Shown here: positions 1 through 7,792 of the stretch, in pieces
Numbering within the stretch: position 1 is the stretch's first letter
Layout of the letters: the number at the start of each line of letters is the position of its first letter
Origin: Clostridiales bacterium
Lineage (GTDB): Bacteria; Bacillota; Clostridia; Lachnospirales; WRAX01
Reading direction: 5' to 3'
DNA: 32,093 nt
Assembly (NCBI GenBank): GCA_031277225.1
Contig: JAITMQ010000033.1
Location: 1 to 32,093, forward strand
The notes under the pieces: model-generated
Seen by the model: only the letters and a program-made list of their open reading frames with translations
What the model was told of the DNA's origin: nothing
Databases searched by the model: none
Made by a program: the position numbers and the translations under genes

Positions 1-36
1 GAATTTGTCATGAAATTGTAATATTTGCCGCATCAA

Positions 37-71
37 AAAACCGGCCTCAAGGGGGGGCTAAGGCCGGTTTT
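37..71 (-). terminator. Rho-independent terminator of the HTH gene
   Basis: A perfect 11-bp stem (AAAACCGGCCT / AGGCCGGTTTT) with a purine-rich loop lies just downstream of the minus-strand HTH gene. On that strand it is followed by a T run. It closes a single-gene transcript, so no toxin-like partner is co-transcribed downstream. Confidence 0.85.
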
Positions 72-76
72 GCGTG

Positions 77-385
77 TTATTCAGCCGCCATTCGCTTAAT
101 ATCCAACTCATAACCTATGGCATTTAGATATTTCCGAAGAGTGCGCACGCTGGGGCTTGTTTCGGTGCTTTTTTCTATGCGGCTGATAACCCGCTGCGCA
201 AGCCCTGTCTTGGCTTCGATTTCCTTTTGCGTAAGCCCCGCCTCTCTTCTGGCGAGTACTAGCTTTTTGCGAAATTCGTATTCTCGATTAAAATTGTCTA
301 ATTCTTCCTGTAGCTCCGGATTTTCGGCAAGCAGCTCCTGAATTTTTCGCCTGTTTTCCTCCCTGTCTACTGCTATAAATGGCAT
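77..385 (-). CDS. XRE-family helix-turn-helix protein (antitoxin-like)
   Basis: This 102-aa protein has a charged, coiled-coil-prone N-terminal part (about residues 8-40) and a Cro/CI-type HTH (about 42-95) with the typical LTQKEIEAKTGLAQRVISRIE core. It is expected to be a cytoplasmic DNA-binding repressor. The layout resembles HigA-type antitoxins, but no toxin gene is adjacent: a terminator follows directly and a divergent tsaE operon lies upstream. The start ATG is preceded by AAGGGGG. Its promoter carries a small inverted repeat between the -35 and -10 boxes, which suggests autorepression. It could be an orphan antitoxin or a stand-alone regulator; the exact role is unknown. Confidence 0.85.
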   Translation of the reverse strand: MPFIAVDREENRRKIQELLAENPELQEELDNFNREYEFRKKLVLARREAGLTQKEIEAKTGLAQRVISRIEKSTETSPSVRTLRKYLNAIGYELDIKRMAAE

Positions 386-410
386 AATCTAACCCCCTTT
401 CCTAGATGCA

Positions 411-439
411 ATTATAGGACATATTTGTCATATTGTCAA
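411..439 (-). promoter_or_regulatory. Consensus sigma-A promoter with candidate operator for the HTH gene
   Basis: On the minus strand TTGACA (434-439) and TATAAT (411-416) match consensus exactly with a 17-bp spacer. The spacer holds the imperfect palindrome GACATATTTGTC (418-429). A repressor bound there would block the polymerase, so this is a plausible autoregulatory operator. Confidence 0.8.
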
Positions 440-482
440 GGGGTTTAGGGTTTGCAATAAATGTTCGGGGGAATTTGGGGGC

Positions 483-511
483 TTGACCGCGCCGCCGATT
501 AGTTGTAAAAT
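483..511 (+). promoter_or_regulatory. Promoter of the tsaE operon
   Basis: TTGACC (483-488), 17-bp spacer, TAAAAT (506-511). The predicted transcription start, about 7 nt after the -10 box, falls on the ATG at 518. No SD is visible before either candidate start, so tsaE may be translated from a leaderless mRNA. Confidence 0.65.
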
Positions 512-517
512 GTTAAT

Positions 518-937
518 ATGATTTTTATGAGCTATTCGCAGCGGGAAACTGAAGAATTTGGGGCGACGCTTGCGGCACAGGCCGTGGGCGGGTCTTTTTA
601 TGCCCTTATTGGCGATTTGGGGGCCGGCAAGACGGCCTTTGCGCGGGGCTTCGCCCGTGGCTTGGGCGTTGCCTGCGACATTTCAAGCCCAACTTTTGCC
701 ATTATCAACGAATATAGCGGCCGCCTACCTCTGTATCATTTTGATGTCTATAGAATTGGGCATTTGGAAGAAATGGGCGATACGGGCTATGAGGAATATT
801 TTTACGGCGGTGGCGTGGTTTTGGTGGAATGGGCCGATTTAATTCGGGATTTTTTTCCGCCCAATGCCGTCATTATCGAATTCGAGCGCATCGCCGAATT
901 CGGCGACGATTTTAGGAGAATTGTGGTGAAAAAATGA
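518..937 (+). CDS. tsaE: tRNA threonylcarbamoyladenosine biosynthesis ATPase TsaE
   Basis: TsaE is the small P-loop ATPase that works with TsaB and TsaD in the cytoplasm to place the t6A modification on ANN-decoding tRNAs. The 139-aa protein has the family length, a Walker A motif GDLGAGKT near residues 32-39, the conserved SPTFAIINEY segment after it, and a later HFDVYRI strand. The start at 518 coincides with the predicted transcription start; an alternative in-frame ATG is at 527, also without an SD. It overlaps tsaB by four bases (ATGA), so the two are translationally coupled. tsaD is not in this window. Confidence 0.95.
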   Translation: MIFMSYSQRETEEFGATLAAQAVGGSFYALIGDLGAGKTAFARGFARGLGVACDISSPTFAIINEYSGRLPLYHFDVYRIGHLEEMGDTGYEEYFYGGGVVLVEWADLIRDFFPPNAVIIEFERIAEFGDDFRRIVVKK

Positions 938-1602
938 TTATTTTAGCGATTGAAACTTCCGGCGGCAAGGGCTCCGTCGCGCTGACGACAACCGACCGTG
1001 TAATTTCCGAATTTTCGGTAAACAGCGGCCTAACGCATTCCCAAACCCTCATGCCCATGATTGAGCAAATGCTTAAAATCAGCGGCATTGCGAAGGAGGA
1101 TTTGGGCGTTTTGGCATGTTCAAGCGGCCCCGGCTCTTTCACCGGCCTGCGCATAGGCGCGGCACTCGCCAAAGGCCTGGCTTTTGCGCTAAACCTAAAA
1201 ATTGTACCTGTTTCAAGCCTGGAGGCATTGGCATATAATATCATTAGCTCGAGTGGCGTCGCCATACCCATCATGGACGCGCGGCGTAATCAAGTCTACG
1301 CCGCCGCTTACACTGACTCCCTCTGCATTTTAGAACCCGCGACCTATGAAATCGACTACGTGCTGAATTTTGCGACCAAGCAGGGTAAAGAGGCGACTTT
1401 CCTCGGCGACGGAACTTTTGTCCACGCTAAAGCGATTTGCGAGGCGGGATTTTCTATCGCCTCCCCCACTCTGCTGCTACAATCCGCCGCAAGTGTTGCA
1501 ATGCTGGCCGCAAGGAATTTTGACCGGGCGATAAGCTCCGAAGAATTTGAGCTCATCTATTTAAGGCCATCTCAGGCGGAACGGGAGTTGAAAAATGGGT
1601 GA
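934..1602 (+). CDS. tsaB: tRNA threonylcarbamoyladenosine biosynthesis protein TsaB
   Basis: TsaB is the catalytically inactive ASKHA-fold partner that scaffolds TsaD and TsaE in t6A synthesis. The 222-aa sequence opens with ILAIETSGGKGSVAL and carries the family signature SGPGSFTGLRIGAALAKGLAF near residues 68-88. Length is normal. It begins inside the tsaE stop (ATGA) and ends overlapping rimI by 8 nt, the gene order often seen in Firmicutes. No sign of degeneration is seen. Confidence 0.95.
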   Translation: MIILAIETSGGKGSVALTTTDRVISEFSVNSGLTHSQTLMPMIEQMLKISGIAKEDLGVLACSSGPGSFTGLRIGAALAKGLAFALNLKIVPVSSLEALAYNIISSSGVAIPIMDARRNQVYAAAYTDSLCILEPATYEIDYVLNFATKQGKEATFLGDGTFVHAKAICEAGFSIASPTLLLQSAASVAMLAARNFDRAISSEEFELIYLRPSQAERELKNG

Positions 1603-2047
1603 ATTACAAATCCTGCCCATGGAATCTGCGCATTTGTTGCAGCTGCATAAGGCCGAAATTGCCTGCTTTAACGCACCGTGGAGTATTAGCACTCTAGGTG
1701 ATGTGCTGCTAAATCCCAATGGCGTTAGCCTGGCGGCCTTTTTGGGCGAAAAGCTTGTCGGATATGGTCTAATGCTGAATATGGAAATTGTTGGCGAATC
1801 GGAAATTATCAATATAGCCGTCCTGCCCGAATATCGCAGCCGCAGAATTGGCGACGCCCTGCTTAGGGCTTTGATTCAAAGGGGCGAAGGTAAAATCAGC
1901 CTCGAAGTGCGGGCTTCGAACGAAGCGGCGCGCGCCCTGTATATGAAACACAACTTTGTCGCAAAAGGCTTGCGCAAAGAATACTATAAAAATCCCACAG
2001 AAGATGCAATAATTATGTGGCTGGAGGTAAATGGTGAGAAAACTTGA
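1595..2047 (+). CDS. rimI: Ribosomal-protein-alanine N-acetyltransferase RimI
   Basis: A 150-aa single-domain GNAT acetyltransferase. The acetyl-CoA binding motif A is visible as INIAVLPEYRSRRIGDALL (about residues 71-89), followed by the EVRASNEAARALYMKHNF motif B region. In the family it N-acetylates the N-terminus of ribosomal protein S18 and possibly other proteins. The position directly after tsaB supports RimI over other GNATs. It overlaps both neighbours, so it is part of one translationally coupled operon. Confidence 0.9.
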   Translation: MGELQILPMESAHLLQLHKAEIACFNAPWSISTLGDVLLNPNGVSLAAFLGEKLVGYGLMLNMEIVGESEIINIAVLPEYRSRRIGDALLRALIQRGEGKISLEVRASNEAARALYMKHNFVAKGLRKEYYKNPTEDAIIMWLEVNGEKT

Positions 2048-4430
2048 ATATCACGAATTAAAGAGATTTTGCGACTATGACGGCCTTGGCTTTGAAACCA
2101 CGGCGACTTTGAGCGCGAACAAGGAAATTATCGGCCAAAGCAGGGCCGTGTCGGCCTTTACATTTGGCCTGTCAACGCGCCGCATGGGCTATAATATTTA
2201 TGTTGCGGGCATTTCGGGCAGCGGCAAAACCACTTTTGCCACGCATTTCGCAAAGCGCGTGGCCGAAACCGAAGCCCCCTCCCCCGATTTGGCCTATGTC
2301 CATAATTTCGAGGAGCCAAAAAATCCCAAGCTTATAACCACGCGCCCGGGGCGCGCCATAGCCTTTAAAGAGGATTTGCAAGAGCTTCTTGACATTCTAA
2401 CCCTTGAAATTCCCAAAACTTTTGAAAACAAAAATTTTGAGGAGAGCCGCGGCGAAATTATCAAAAAATACGACAAAAAGCGGGACGAATTGTTTAAGGA
2501 CTTTTCGGAAGTGGCTAAACTAAAGGATTTCGAGGTGCGCTTTACGGACAAGGGCATGGCCTTTGCGCCCATAGTCGAGGGCGAGGCCATTAGCATGGAA
2601 GATTTTGGCAAGCTTAGCCGCGAAGAACAAGACCGTATTACCGAAAATTCCGACGCTGTGCAGGAGGATGCGCAAGAGGTTATTGTTAAAATTCGCGAAT
2701 TGGATATAGAGGCGCGCGCGCAAATTGAGGAACTCGAATATAATATCTCGCTTTTTGCCGTTGGCCGCCAAATTGCGCGCCTGCAGGAAAAATACAGCGA
2801 TGAAGAGGATATTTTGTCCTATGTGGCCTTGCTTAAGGAAGACATCTTGGAAAATATCCAAAGTTTCCAAGGGATTATCGACCCCGAAGAGGAGGAGGCT
2901 CTTATGCAGCTTCCCCCATGGATTGGCAAAAAAGTCAAGGACGATGTGATGAATCGCTATCGAATTAATATTATTGCGGACAATAGCCAAGCCGTGGGCG
3001 CGCCCGTAGAGGTTGGCGAGGGCGCAACCTATGCCGGAATTATGGGCGAAATTGAGTATGACAGCGAATTTGGCAATTTAACGACGGATTACATGAAAAT
3101 TAAGGGCGGGCTGATTCATAAGGCCAATGGCGGCTATTTGATTCTTCAGGCCAAAGATGTGCTTACCGTGCCTTATTTATGGGACGCAATAAAGCGCACC
3201 CTGCGCACAAAAGAGGTTACGGTCGAGAATCCGAAAGAGCATCAAATGGGCATAACCGTTTCCACCCTGCGGCCCGACCCCATTGCCTTTGACACAAAAA
3301 TCATAATGACGGGCGGCGGCTATTATTACGAAATTATGCGCGCCCATGACGACGATTTTGCCGACCTTTTTAAAGTCGTGGCGCTTTTTGACTATGAAAT
3401 GGACTATAATGACGACAATATTGCGGAAATTTGCCGCTTTGTCCGCCGTTTTGTGCTGGAAGAAGGCACTTTGGAATTTTCTGCCTGTGCGGTTGCGGCG
3501 ATTATTGAATATTCCGTGCGCCTGTCAGGCAGCCAAAAAAAGCTTACCGGCCGTTTTGACCGCATTTGTGAAACGTTGACAGAGGCCTTTATTTGGGCAA
3601 AACGCGACGGCGCGGATTTGGTTACGCAAAAATATGTTAAAGAAGCCATTAAACAAAGGGAATATCGCCTTGGCCTCTATGAGGAAAAAATGAGCGAGCT
3701 TATTGAAAATGACGTGATTATGATTAGCACCGATGGGGCAAAAATCGGCGAAATTAACGGGCTTGCGGCCATGGACACGGGCGATGTTATTTTTGCAAAA
3801 CCCACGAAAATTACGGCCACAACCTATGTGGGCAAGGCGGGCATTGTCAATATCGAAAATGAGGCGGATATGAGCGGCGAAATCCACGACAAGGGCGTGC
3901 AAATCGTAATTGGCTATCTCGGCCAAAAATATGCGCAAAAATTCCCGCTTTCGCTGTCTTGCCGCGTCTGTTTTGAGCAGAATTATTCGGGAATTGACGG
4001 CGATTCGGCCTCCAGTACAGAGCTTTATGCAATAATTTCGTCCTTGGCGCAATTGCCCATAAAACAGGGCATTGCCGTTACGGGTTCAATTAACCAAAAG
4101 GGCGAAATTCAGGCCGTGGGCGCAATAACCCCCAAAGTCGAGGGCTTTTTTGACCTTTGTCAAAAGCGCGGGCTGACGGGCGAACAGGGCGTTATAATCC
4201 CGCGCCAAAATATCGCCGACCTTGTGCTGAATGATGATGTTATCGAGGCCGTAAAAGCCGGCACTTTCCACATTTATTCGATTACGAATATCGACGAGGG
4301 CATTGAAATCCTAATGGACTATCCGGCGGGCGACATTAAAGAAGACGACGAAGCCCCCAACGAGGCAACAATACACGGCCGCGTATTCAAACGCCTGCGC
4401 CAATTCTACGAGCGGGCGTTGGATGAATAG
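2031..4430 (+). CDS. Lon-like ATP-dependent protease (LonB/LonC type, AAA_32 family)
   Basis: A 799-aa cytoplasmic AAA+ protease. Walker A GISGSGKT is at about 60-67, an insertion rich in charged helices follows (about 120-280), and the Lon peptidase domain occupies the C-terminal 200 residues. The catalytic Ser-Lys dyad is intact: Ser659 in GDSASSTELYA and Lys702 in ITPKVEGFF, 43 residues apart as in classical Lon. The N-terminal LAN substrate domain of LonA is absent. The ATG at 2031 has a GGAGG just upstream inside rimI, and the genes overlap by 17 nt. It likely degrades misfolded or specific regulatory proteins; substrates are unknown. Confidence 0.92.
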   Translation: MVRKLEYHELKRFCDYDGLGFETTATLSANKEIIGQSRAVSAFTFGLSTRRMGYNIYVAGISGSGKTTFATHFAKRVAETEAPSPDLAYVHNFEEPKNPKLITTRPGRAIAFKEDLQELLDILTLEIPKTFENKNFEESRGEIIKKYDKKRDELFKDFSEVAKLKDFEVRFTDKGMAFAPIVEGEAISMEDFGKLSREEQDRITENSDAVQEDAQEVIVKIRELDIEARAQIEELEYNISLFAVGRQIARLQEKYSDEEDILSYVALLKEDILENIQSFQGIIDPEEEEALMQLPPWIGKKVKDDVMNRYRINIIADNSQAVGAPVEVGEGATYAGIMGEIEYDSEFGNLTTDYMKIKGGLIHKANGGYLILQAKDVLTVPYLWDAIKRTLRTKEVTVENPKEHQMGITVSTLRPDPIAFDTKIIMTGGGYYYEIMRAHDDDFADLFKVVALFDYEMDYNDDNIAEICRFVRRFVLEEGTLEFSACAVAAIIEYSVRLSGSQKKLTGRFDRICETLTEAFIWAKRDGADLVTQKYVKEAIKQREYRLGLYEEKMSELIENDVIMISTDGAKIGEINGLAAMDTGDVIFAKPTKITATTYVGKAGIVNIENEADMSGEIHDKGVQIVIGYLGQKYAQKFPLSLSCRVCFEQNYSGIDGDSASSTELYAIISSLAQLPIKQGIAVTGSINQKGEIQAVGAITPKVEGFFDLCQKRGLTGEQGVIIPRQNIADLVLNDDVIEAVKAGTFHIYSITNIDEGIEILMDYPAGDIKEDDEAPNEATIHGRVFKRLRQFYERALDE

Positions 4431-4438
4431 CCGCCGCC

Positions 4439-4499
4439 ATTCTCGCAAAAGCGGGAATCCCCCACGAGCATTACCCGTCATTCCCGCGAAAGCGGGAAT
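4439..4499. repeat. Two copies of an ATTCCCGCGAAAGCGGGAAT palindromic repeat
   Basis: An imperfect copy (4439-4458) and a perfect copy (4480-4499) of the 20-bp palindrome ATTCCCGCGAAAGCGGGAAT lie between the lon-like gene and the XRE gene. A third copy is inside the coding sequence at 26732-26751. The ATTCCC-N8-GGGAAT pattern matches the dRS3 repeat described in Neisseria. No T run follows, so these are not simple terminators. Confidence 0.85.
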
Positions 4500-4525
4500 C
4501 TCCACTATATTAAGGAGGAGGAATT

Positions 4526-4972
4526 ATGCAACTTAAAGAGAAAATCAGCATTTTGCGCAAGCAAAAGGGCTTGTCGCAGGAGCAGCTGGCGGAACATATC
4601 GGCGCGCCGCACCAAAACATTTTAAAATGGGAATCGGGCGAAGCAAGCCCCGATTTGACGAATATTGTGCGCCTAAGCGAGCTTTTTGGCGTAACAACGG
4701 ATTATTTGCTAAAGGGCGCGCCCCTTGGCGGCGTACCGATTCAAGAAATGCCGCCGCTCGAACAGGACGACGAGGACGACGACGAAAAATTCGTCCTTAC
4801 CACAAAAACAGGCAGCCGAGTTACAATAAATATCTGGACTTTAGCCACGGTCATCTTTTTAGTCCTGGGCTTTGTGTGGGACTTATGGCATCCCGGCTGG
4901 CTGGTCTTTTTGCTGCCCGGCATAGTAACCACAACAACCGTAACCGCCGGTTCGAGCAAAAGGAGAAGGTAG
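4526..4972 (+). CDS. XRE-family HTH regulator with C-terminal membrane segment (copy 1)
   Basis: A 148-aa protein. The N-terminal Cro/CI HTH (about residues 1-65) contains [23 protein letters not shown] linker with an acidic run (EQDDEDDDE, about 79-87) leads to a hydrophobic segment containing one WHPGWLVF motif, then a basic tail SSKRRR. It is probably a membrane-tethered transcription regulator. The HTH closely resembles the next gene, so the two are tandem paralogues. The recognition region differs (APHQN versus SVSRQS), which suggests different DNA targets. The SD AAGGAGGAGG is strong. Confidence 0.85.
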   Translation: MQLKEKISILRKQKGLSQEQLAEHIGAPHQNILKWESGEASPDLTNIVRLSELFGVTTDYLLKGAPLGGVPIQEMPPLEQDDEDDDEKFVLTTKTGSRVTINIWTLATVIFLVLGFVWDLWHPGWLVFLLPGIVTTTTVTAGSSKRRR

Positions 4973-5019
4973 AACAGGCGGTTGCGGCCGCCGGTTGCGG
5001 AATTTCCATATGTGGTTGC

Positions 5020-5048
5020 TTGCTTAAAACGCCGCCATATGCTATACT
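5020..5048 (+). promoter_or_regulatory. Promoter of the second XRE gene
   Basis: TTGCTT (5020-5025), 17-bp spacer, TATACT (5043-5048) with an extended -10 TGC before it. CATATG occurs at 5007, 5036 and 5067, about 30 bp apart; these could be operator half-sites, but that is speculative. The predicted transcript begins almost at the SD. Confidence 0.6.
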
Positions 5049-5068
5049 TGCGAAAAGGAGGCTTACAT

Positions 5069-5647
5069 ATGGAATTCAAAGAAAAAATTTACATTTTGCG
5101 CAAGCAAAAGGGCCTGTCGCAAGAGCAATTGGCCGATATTATCAGCGTTTCGCGCCAATCCATCTCGAAATGGGAGCTGGGCGAGTCCATTCCCGACATG
5201 GCAAATATTGTCAATCTAAGCGAGGCTCTAAATGTCAGCACGGACTATCTTCTTAAAGGCGCGCCGCCCGGCGGCCTGCCCATGGCCGAAATTCCGCCCA
5301 AAATCCCCAAATTCGACAAAGCCCGCCAAATTGTCAGAGGCCTAATAAATCTGTGGCTGATAACCATAACCGCATTTTTGCTGCCCGGCTTTATTTGGAA
5401 TATTTGGCATCCAACATGGCTTGTTTTCATCGTGGCGGCAGCACTCACTCCGGCAATAATCCTAAGAACCGTCCTCAGCAAGCCCGCCGCCAACAAAGCC
5501 ATCACATTTTCCATAGCCGTAGACCTCGCCGCACTCGCCATATTCCTAACAATCGGCCTAATCTTCGACATATGGCATCCCACATGGATGGTCTTCCTAA
5601 TCGCCGCCGCAATAACAATAAACGCCGCACTTTCCAATAAAAAATAA
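5069..5647 (+). CDS. XRE-family HTH regulator with two membrane hairpins (copy 2)
   Basis: The start is the ATG at 5069, which has AAAAGGAGG upstream, not the 87-nt longer frame given by the ORF track. The 192-aa protein has an HTH (about 1-65, [14 protein letters not shown]) nearly identical in layout to the preceding gene. The C-terminal half carries two copies of a hydrophobic module built around WHPTWLVF and WHPTWMVF, where copy 1 has only one. It is likely membrane-anchored. It has its own promoter and a strong terminator, so it can be expressed separately. Target and signal are unknown. Confidence 0.88.
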   Translation: MEFKEKIYILRKQKGLSQEQLADIISVSRQSISKWELGESIPDMANIVNLSEALNVSTDYLLKGAPPGGLPMAEIPPKIPKFDKARQIVRGLINLWLITITAFLLPGFIWNIWHPTWLVFIVAAALTPAIILRTVLSKPAANKAITFSIAVDLAALAIFLTIGLIFDIWHPTWMVFLIAAAITINAALSNKK

Positions 5648-5670
5648 GGGGGAATAACCCCCCTTTTTTT
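5648..5670. terminator. Bidirectional terminator between the XRE and S41 genes
   Basis: GGGGG-AATAA-CCCCCC followed by TTTTTTT serves the plus-strand XRE gene. Read on the minus strand the same hairpin is followed by TTATTTTTTATT and can end the converging S41 transcript. Confidence 0.85.
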
Positions 5671-5716
5671 AATTATTAATTATTAATTATTAATTATTAA
5701 TTATTAATTATTAATT
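5671..5716. repeat. Heptanucleotide tandem repeat (AATTATT), about 6.5 units
   Basis: Uninterrupted AATTATT units run from the terminator into the last codons of the minus-strand S41 gene, where they encode the LIINN tail and the stop. Slippage by one unit would only change the last few residues. Confidence 0.95.
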
Positions 5717-7187
5717 GCAGCGCAGCTGCCAGCGCATCGCCCTGCGCCCAAATATCCGGCGCAAGCCCCACGCCCTCGGCAAAATGCCCCTCGGGCCAAA
5801 CCATCATAGTGCGCCCAAAACCCAACGGAATTTCGCTATTTGGCAGGCTAAGCCCAAAATATGTAAGGTCAAAACCCAGCGCGCCGCCGGTGTTTTGCCC
5901 GATAATCAGCGTGTTTTCCATATTAAGAGCAAGGTCTGCCATGCCCTCCGCCGCCGAGGCCGTCCCTCTGTCCACCAATATAATTATCAATTGCTCATTC
6001 GCCACAATCCTGTCGGCATGGGTACTCCCGACGGTATGACCCTCAAAACCCCTTGAATCCACAAGATGCTCTATATCCTCTCTACGGTCGTGAAATTGAT
6101 TTTCGGGATGGTTCTCCACCCATCCGTCAAATTCTCTGGCCGTTACCCAAACCCGATTCGCAGGAATAACCTCTCCCAAAAGGCTATAAAACCACCGCGC
6201 GCCCAAGTTGCCGTTGCCGCCCCCATTGCCGCGCAAATCCACGATAATTACGGGTTCGTCGCGCACTTGCTCTGCAAAGGACAAAAAGGCGCGGGCACAT
6301 TCAACAGAGGAGGAATTGTCATGGGCGGTAAAACCCATTCGCATAACCGAAATCACCGGTATACCCTCGATAAATTCCATATTTGCCGGGGCAAATTCGC
6401 GGTGGTCGTGGCTGCGTTGGAATAGAGCGGTGGTTGTGGCTGTGCCGTCCTCATATGTGATGACAAGGGGATAAACCGACGGCATATTTAAAGTCATCAC
6501 AATCGGGCTATAAAATAAATTGCCCTCGTCGTCTATGGACAGGCGAAAAACCTCGTCCACCTCATGTCCCCTAACCTCGCTGACATAAAGGCCGCTTTCG
6601 CGATTGCGAAAGCCGTTTTCCGTCCTGTCGAAAATCAGCGCGCGCGAATAATAAAAATTCGCCGACTGGCTCATAAACCGATTCCACACGCTAAAATGAT
6701 TGTCGACAATAACCTCGGAAAGCCGCCCATGCAGGATATTGATTAAGTCCATTGTAGCAATCCTGTCCCCATGCGCAGAAATATCCGCCAGCACAGCCTC
6801 AAGCAGGGGCACAAAAACCTCGTCCCCGCCAAAATATAAATATCCGCCATATACATGGCGCAAAGCAATAAAAAGCTCGCGCGCGTCCATAAGGGCATCC
6901 TCGACAGAAATTGCTTCGGGCATATCCATCAAAATCTCCCAATCAGATTCCCATTCCCACAAAGTCGATAAATAGCCGTATTCATAGAGCTGCTCCCACG
7001 TCAGGGGGCGGCGTCCCTCGGTTAGGCTTATCAGCATATTATAATCGGGCTTGATGATTTCCAGTCGCCGTTCATATGCGGCCTTAAGCGCATATTCCAA
7101 ATCCGAAAGTTCTGCAGGTTCTGCCCTGCCGCAGGCTGCCAAAATTAACGCCGCCGCAAAAATCAAAATACACCAAAATTTTTTCAT
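5697..7187 (-). CDS. S41-family (C-terminal processing peptidase-like) lipoprotein
   Basis: A 496-aa protein starting with a lipoprotein signal peptide (LILAAC, Cys19 as the lipidated residue), so it should sit on the outer face of the cytoplasmic membrane. The C-terminal third is a peptidase S41 domain: VIIVDLRGNGGGNG near 313-326 and the nucleophile Ser411 in DRGTASAAEG. A Lys base is not obvious at the usual distance after the serine, so activity may be altered or tricorn-like. No clear PDZ is seen. SD AGAGGGGG precedes the ATG. It lies 10 nt after a small membrane protein gene and is probably co-transcribed with it. The substrate is unknown. Confidence 0.88.
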   Translation of the reverse strand: MKKFWCILIFAAALILAACGRAEPAELSDLEYALKAAYERRLEIIKPDYNMLISLTEGRRPLTWEQLYEYGYLSTLWEWESDWEILMDMPEAISVEDALMDARELFIALRHVYGGYLYFGGDEVFVPLLEAVLADISAHGDRIATMDLINILHGRLSEVIVDNHFSVWNRFMSQSANFYYSRALIFDRTENGFRNRESGLYVSEVRGHEVDEVFRLSIDDEGNLFYSPIVMTLNMPSVYPLVITYEDGTATTTALFQRSHDHREFAPANMEFIEGIPVISVMRMGFTAHDNSSSVECARAFLSFAEQVRDEPVIIVDLRGNGGGNGNLGARWFYSLLGEVIPANRVWVTAREFDGWVENHPENQFHDRREDIEHLVDSRGFEGHTVGSTHADRIVANEQLIIILVDRGTASAAEGMADLALNMENTLIIGQNTGGALGFDLTYFGLSLPNSEIPLGFGRTMMVWPEGHFAEGVGLAPDIWAQGDALAAALQLIINN

Positions 7188-7196
7188 AAGCCCCCT

Positions 7197-7664
7197 CTAT
7201 TTTATTTTCTCACTCTTAGCCACCAACTTAGCCCGCTGTTTTTTCGCCCGCGCGGCCTCTTTTTGCTCGAATTTTGTTTTCGCGCCTTTGACGGAAACTA
7301 TGTAAATTCCCGCGAGTTCTACGTTGAAGGTCTTTTTCACGTCTAGTGCTGCAAAAATATTTTTGTCGCACATCAACATAACAATTTGCGGCCCCACTTT
7401 GGCCTGAACAAAATTCATTTTCACGGCCTTAGCGGTTCGCGGCAAATTATCCATAACAACCTTGGGCAATTTCACATTCGCCGCCCTGTCCCTTTTCATG
7501 TCAATAACATAAATTTTTGCAGACTGCTTGTTCTTCTGCACCATGTCCTGCTGCTGCGCATAGCGTTTATTGGCCCAACGATTCAAAAAATAAATCCCCA
7601 CGCCAATTGCCACCACAATCGCAAAAACAATTAATATAATATCCAACCATCCTAATCCCGTCAC
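7197..7664 (-). CDS. Small single-pass membrane protein of unknown function
   Basis: I choose the GTG at 7664, which has AAAGGAGAG 8 nt upstream; the longer ORF start at 7724 falls inside the -35 box. The 155-aa product has one N-terminal transmembrane helix (LDIILIVFAIVVAIGVGIYFL, about residues 4-27), a Gln/Lys linker, a folded middle part, and a very basic tail (KEAARAKKQRAKLVAKSEKIK). I do not recognise the family. It leads an operon with the S41 lipoprotein and may help it at the membrane, but that is only suggested by proximity. Confidence 0.8.
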   Translation of the reverse strand: MTGLGWLDIILIVFAIVVAIGVGIYFLNRWANKRYAQQQDMVQKNKQSAKIYVIDMKRDRAANVKLPKVVMDNLPRTAKAVKMNFVQAKVGPQIVMLMCDKNIFAALDVKKTFNVELAGIYIVSVKGAKTKFEQKEAARAKKQRAKLVAKSEKIK

Positions 7665-7695
7665 AAGAAACTCTCCTTTATTCTTTAGTCCGTCC

Positions 7696-7724
7696 ATTTT
7701 AACATTTTGTAGTTCGATTGTCAA
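7696..7724 (-). promoter_or_regulatory. Promoter of the membrane protein / S41 operon
   Basis: On the minus strand TTGACA (7719-7724), 17-bp spacer, TAAAAT (7696-7701). Its -35 box lies only 11 bp from the -35 box of the divergent NuoE-like operon, so binding of one regulator could affect both. Confidence 0.75.
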
Positions 7725-7735
7725 TCAATTTTGTC

Positions 7736-7764
7736 TTGAAATTTTGCGGGGCGTGGGTTATAAT
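7736..7764 (+). promoter_or_regulatory. Promoter of the NuoE/NuoF/GltD-like operon
   Basis: TTGAAA (7736-7741), 17-bp spacer, TATAAT (7759-7764). The leader to the ATG at 7793 is about 22 nt and contains GAGAGGTG as the SD. Confidence 0.75.
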
Positions 7765-7792
7765 GAAACAAGTAAATTTTGAGAGGTGTATT

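Noticed and set aside
4627-5256. 209-aa plus-strand ORF overlapping both XRE genes
   Set aside because: It is an out-of-frame shadow running through two HTH genes, with no start signal.
5671-5716. CRISPR-like array
   Set aside because: The units are 7 bp with no spacers; it is a simple tandem repeat.
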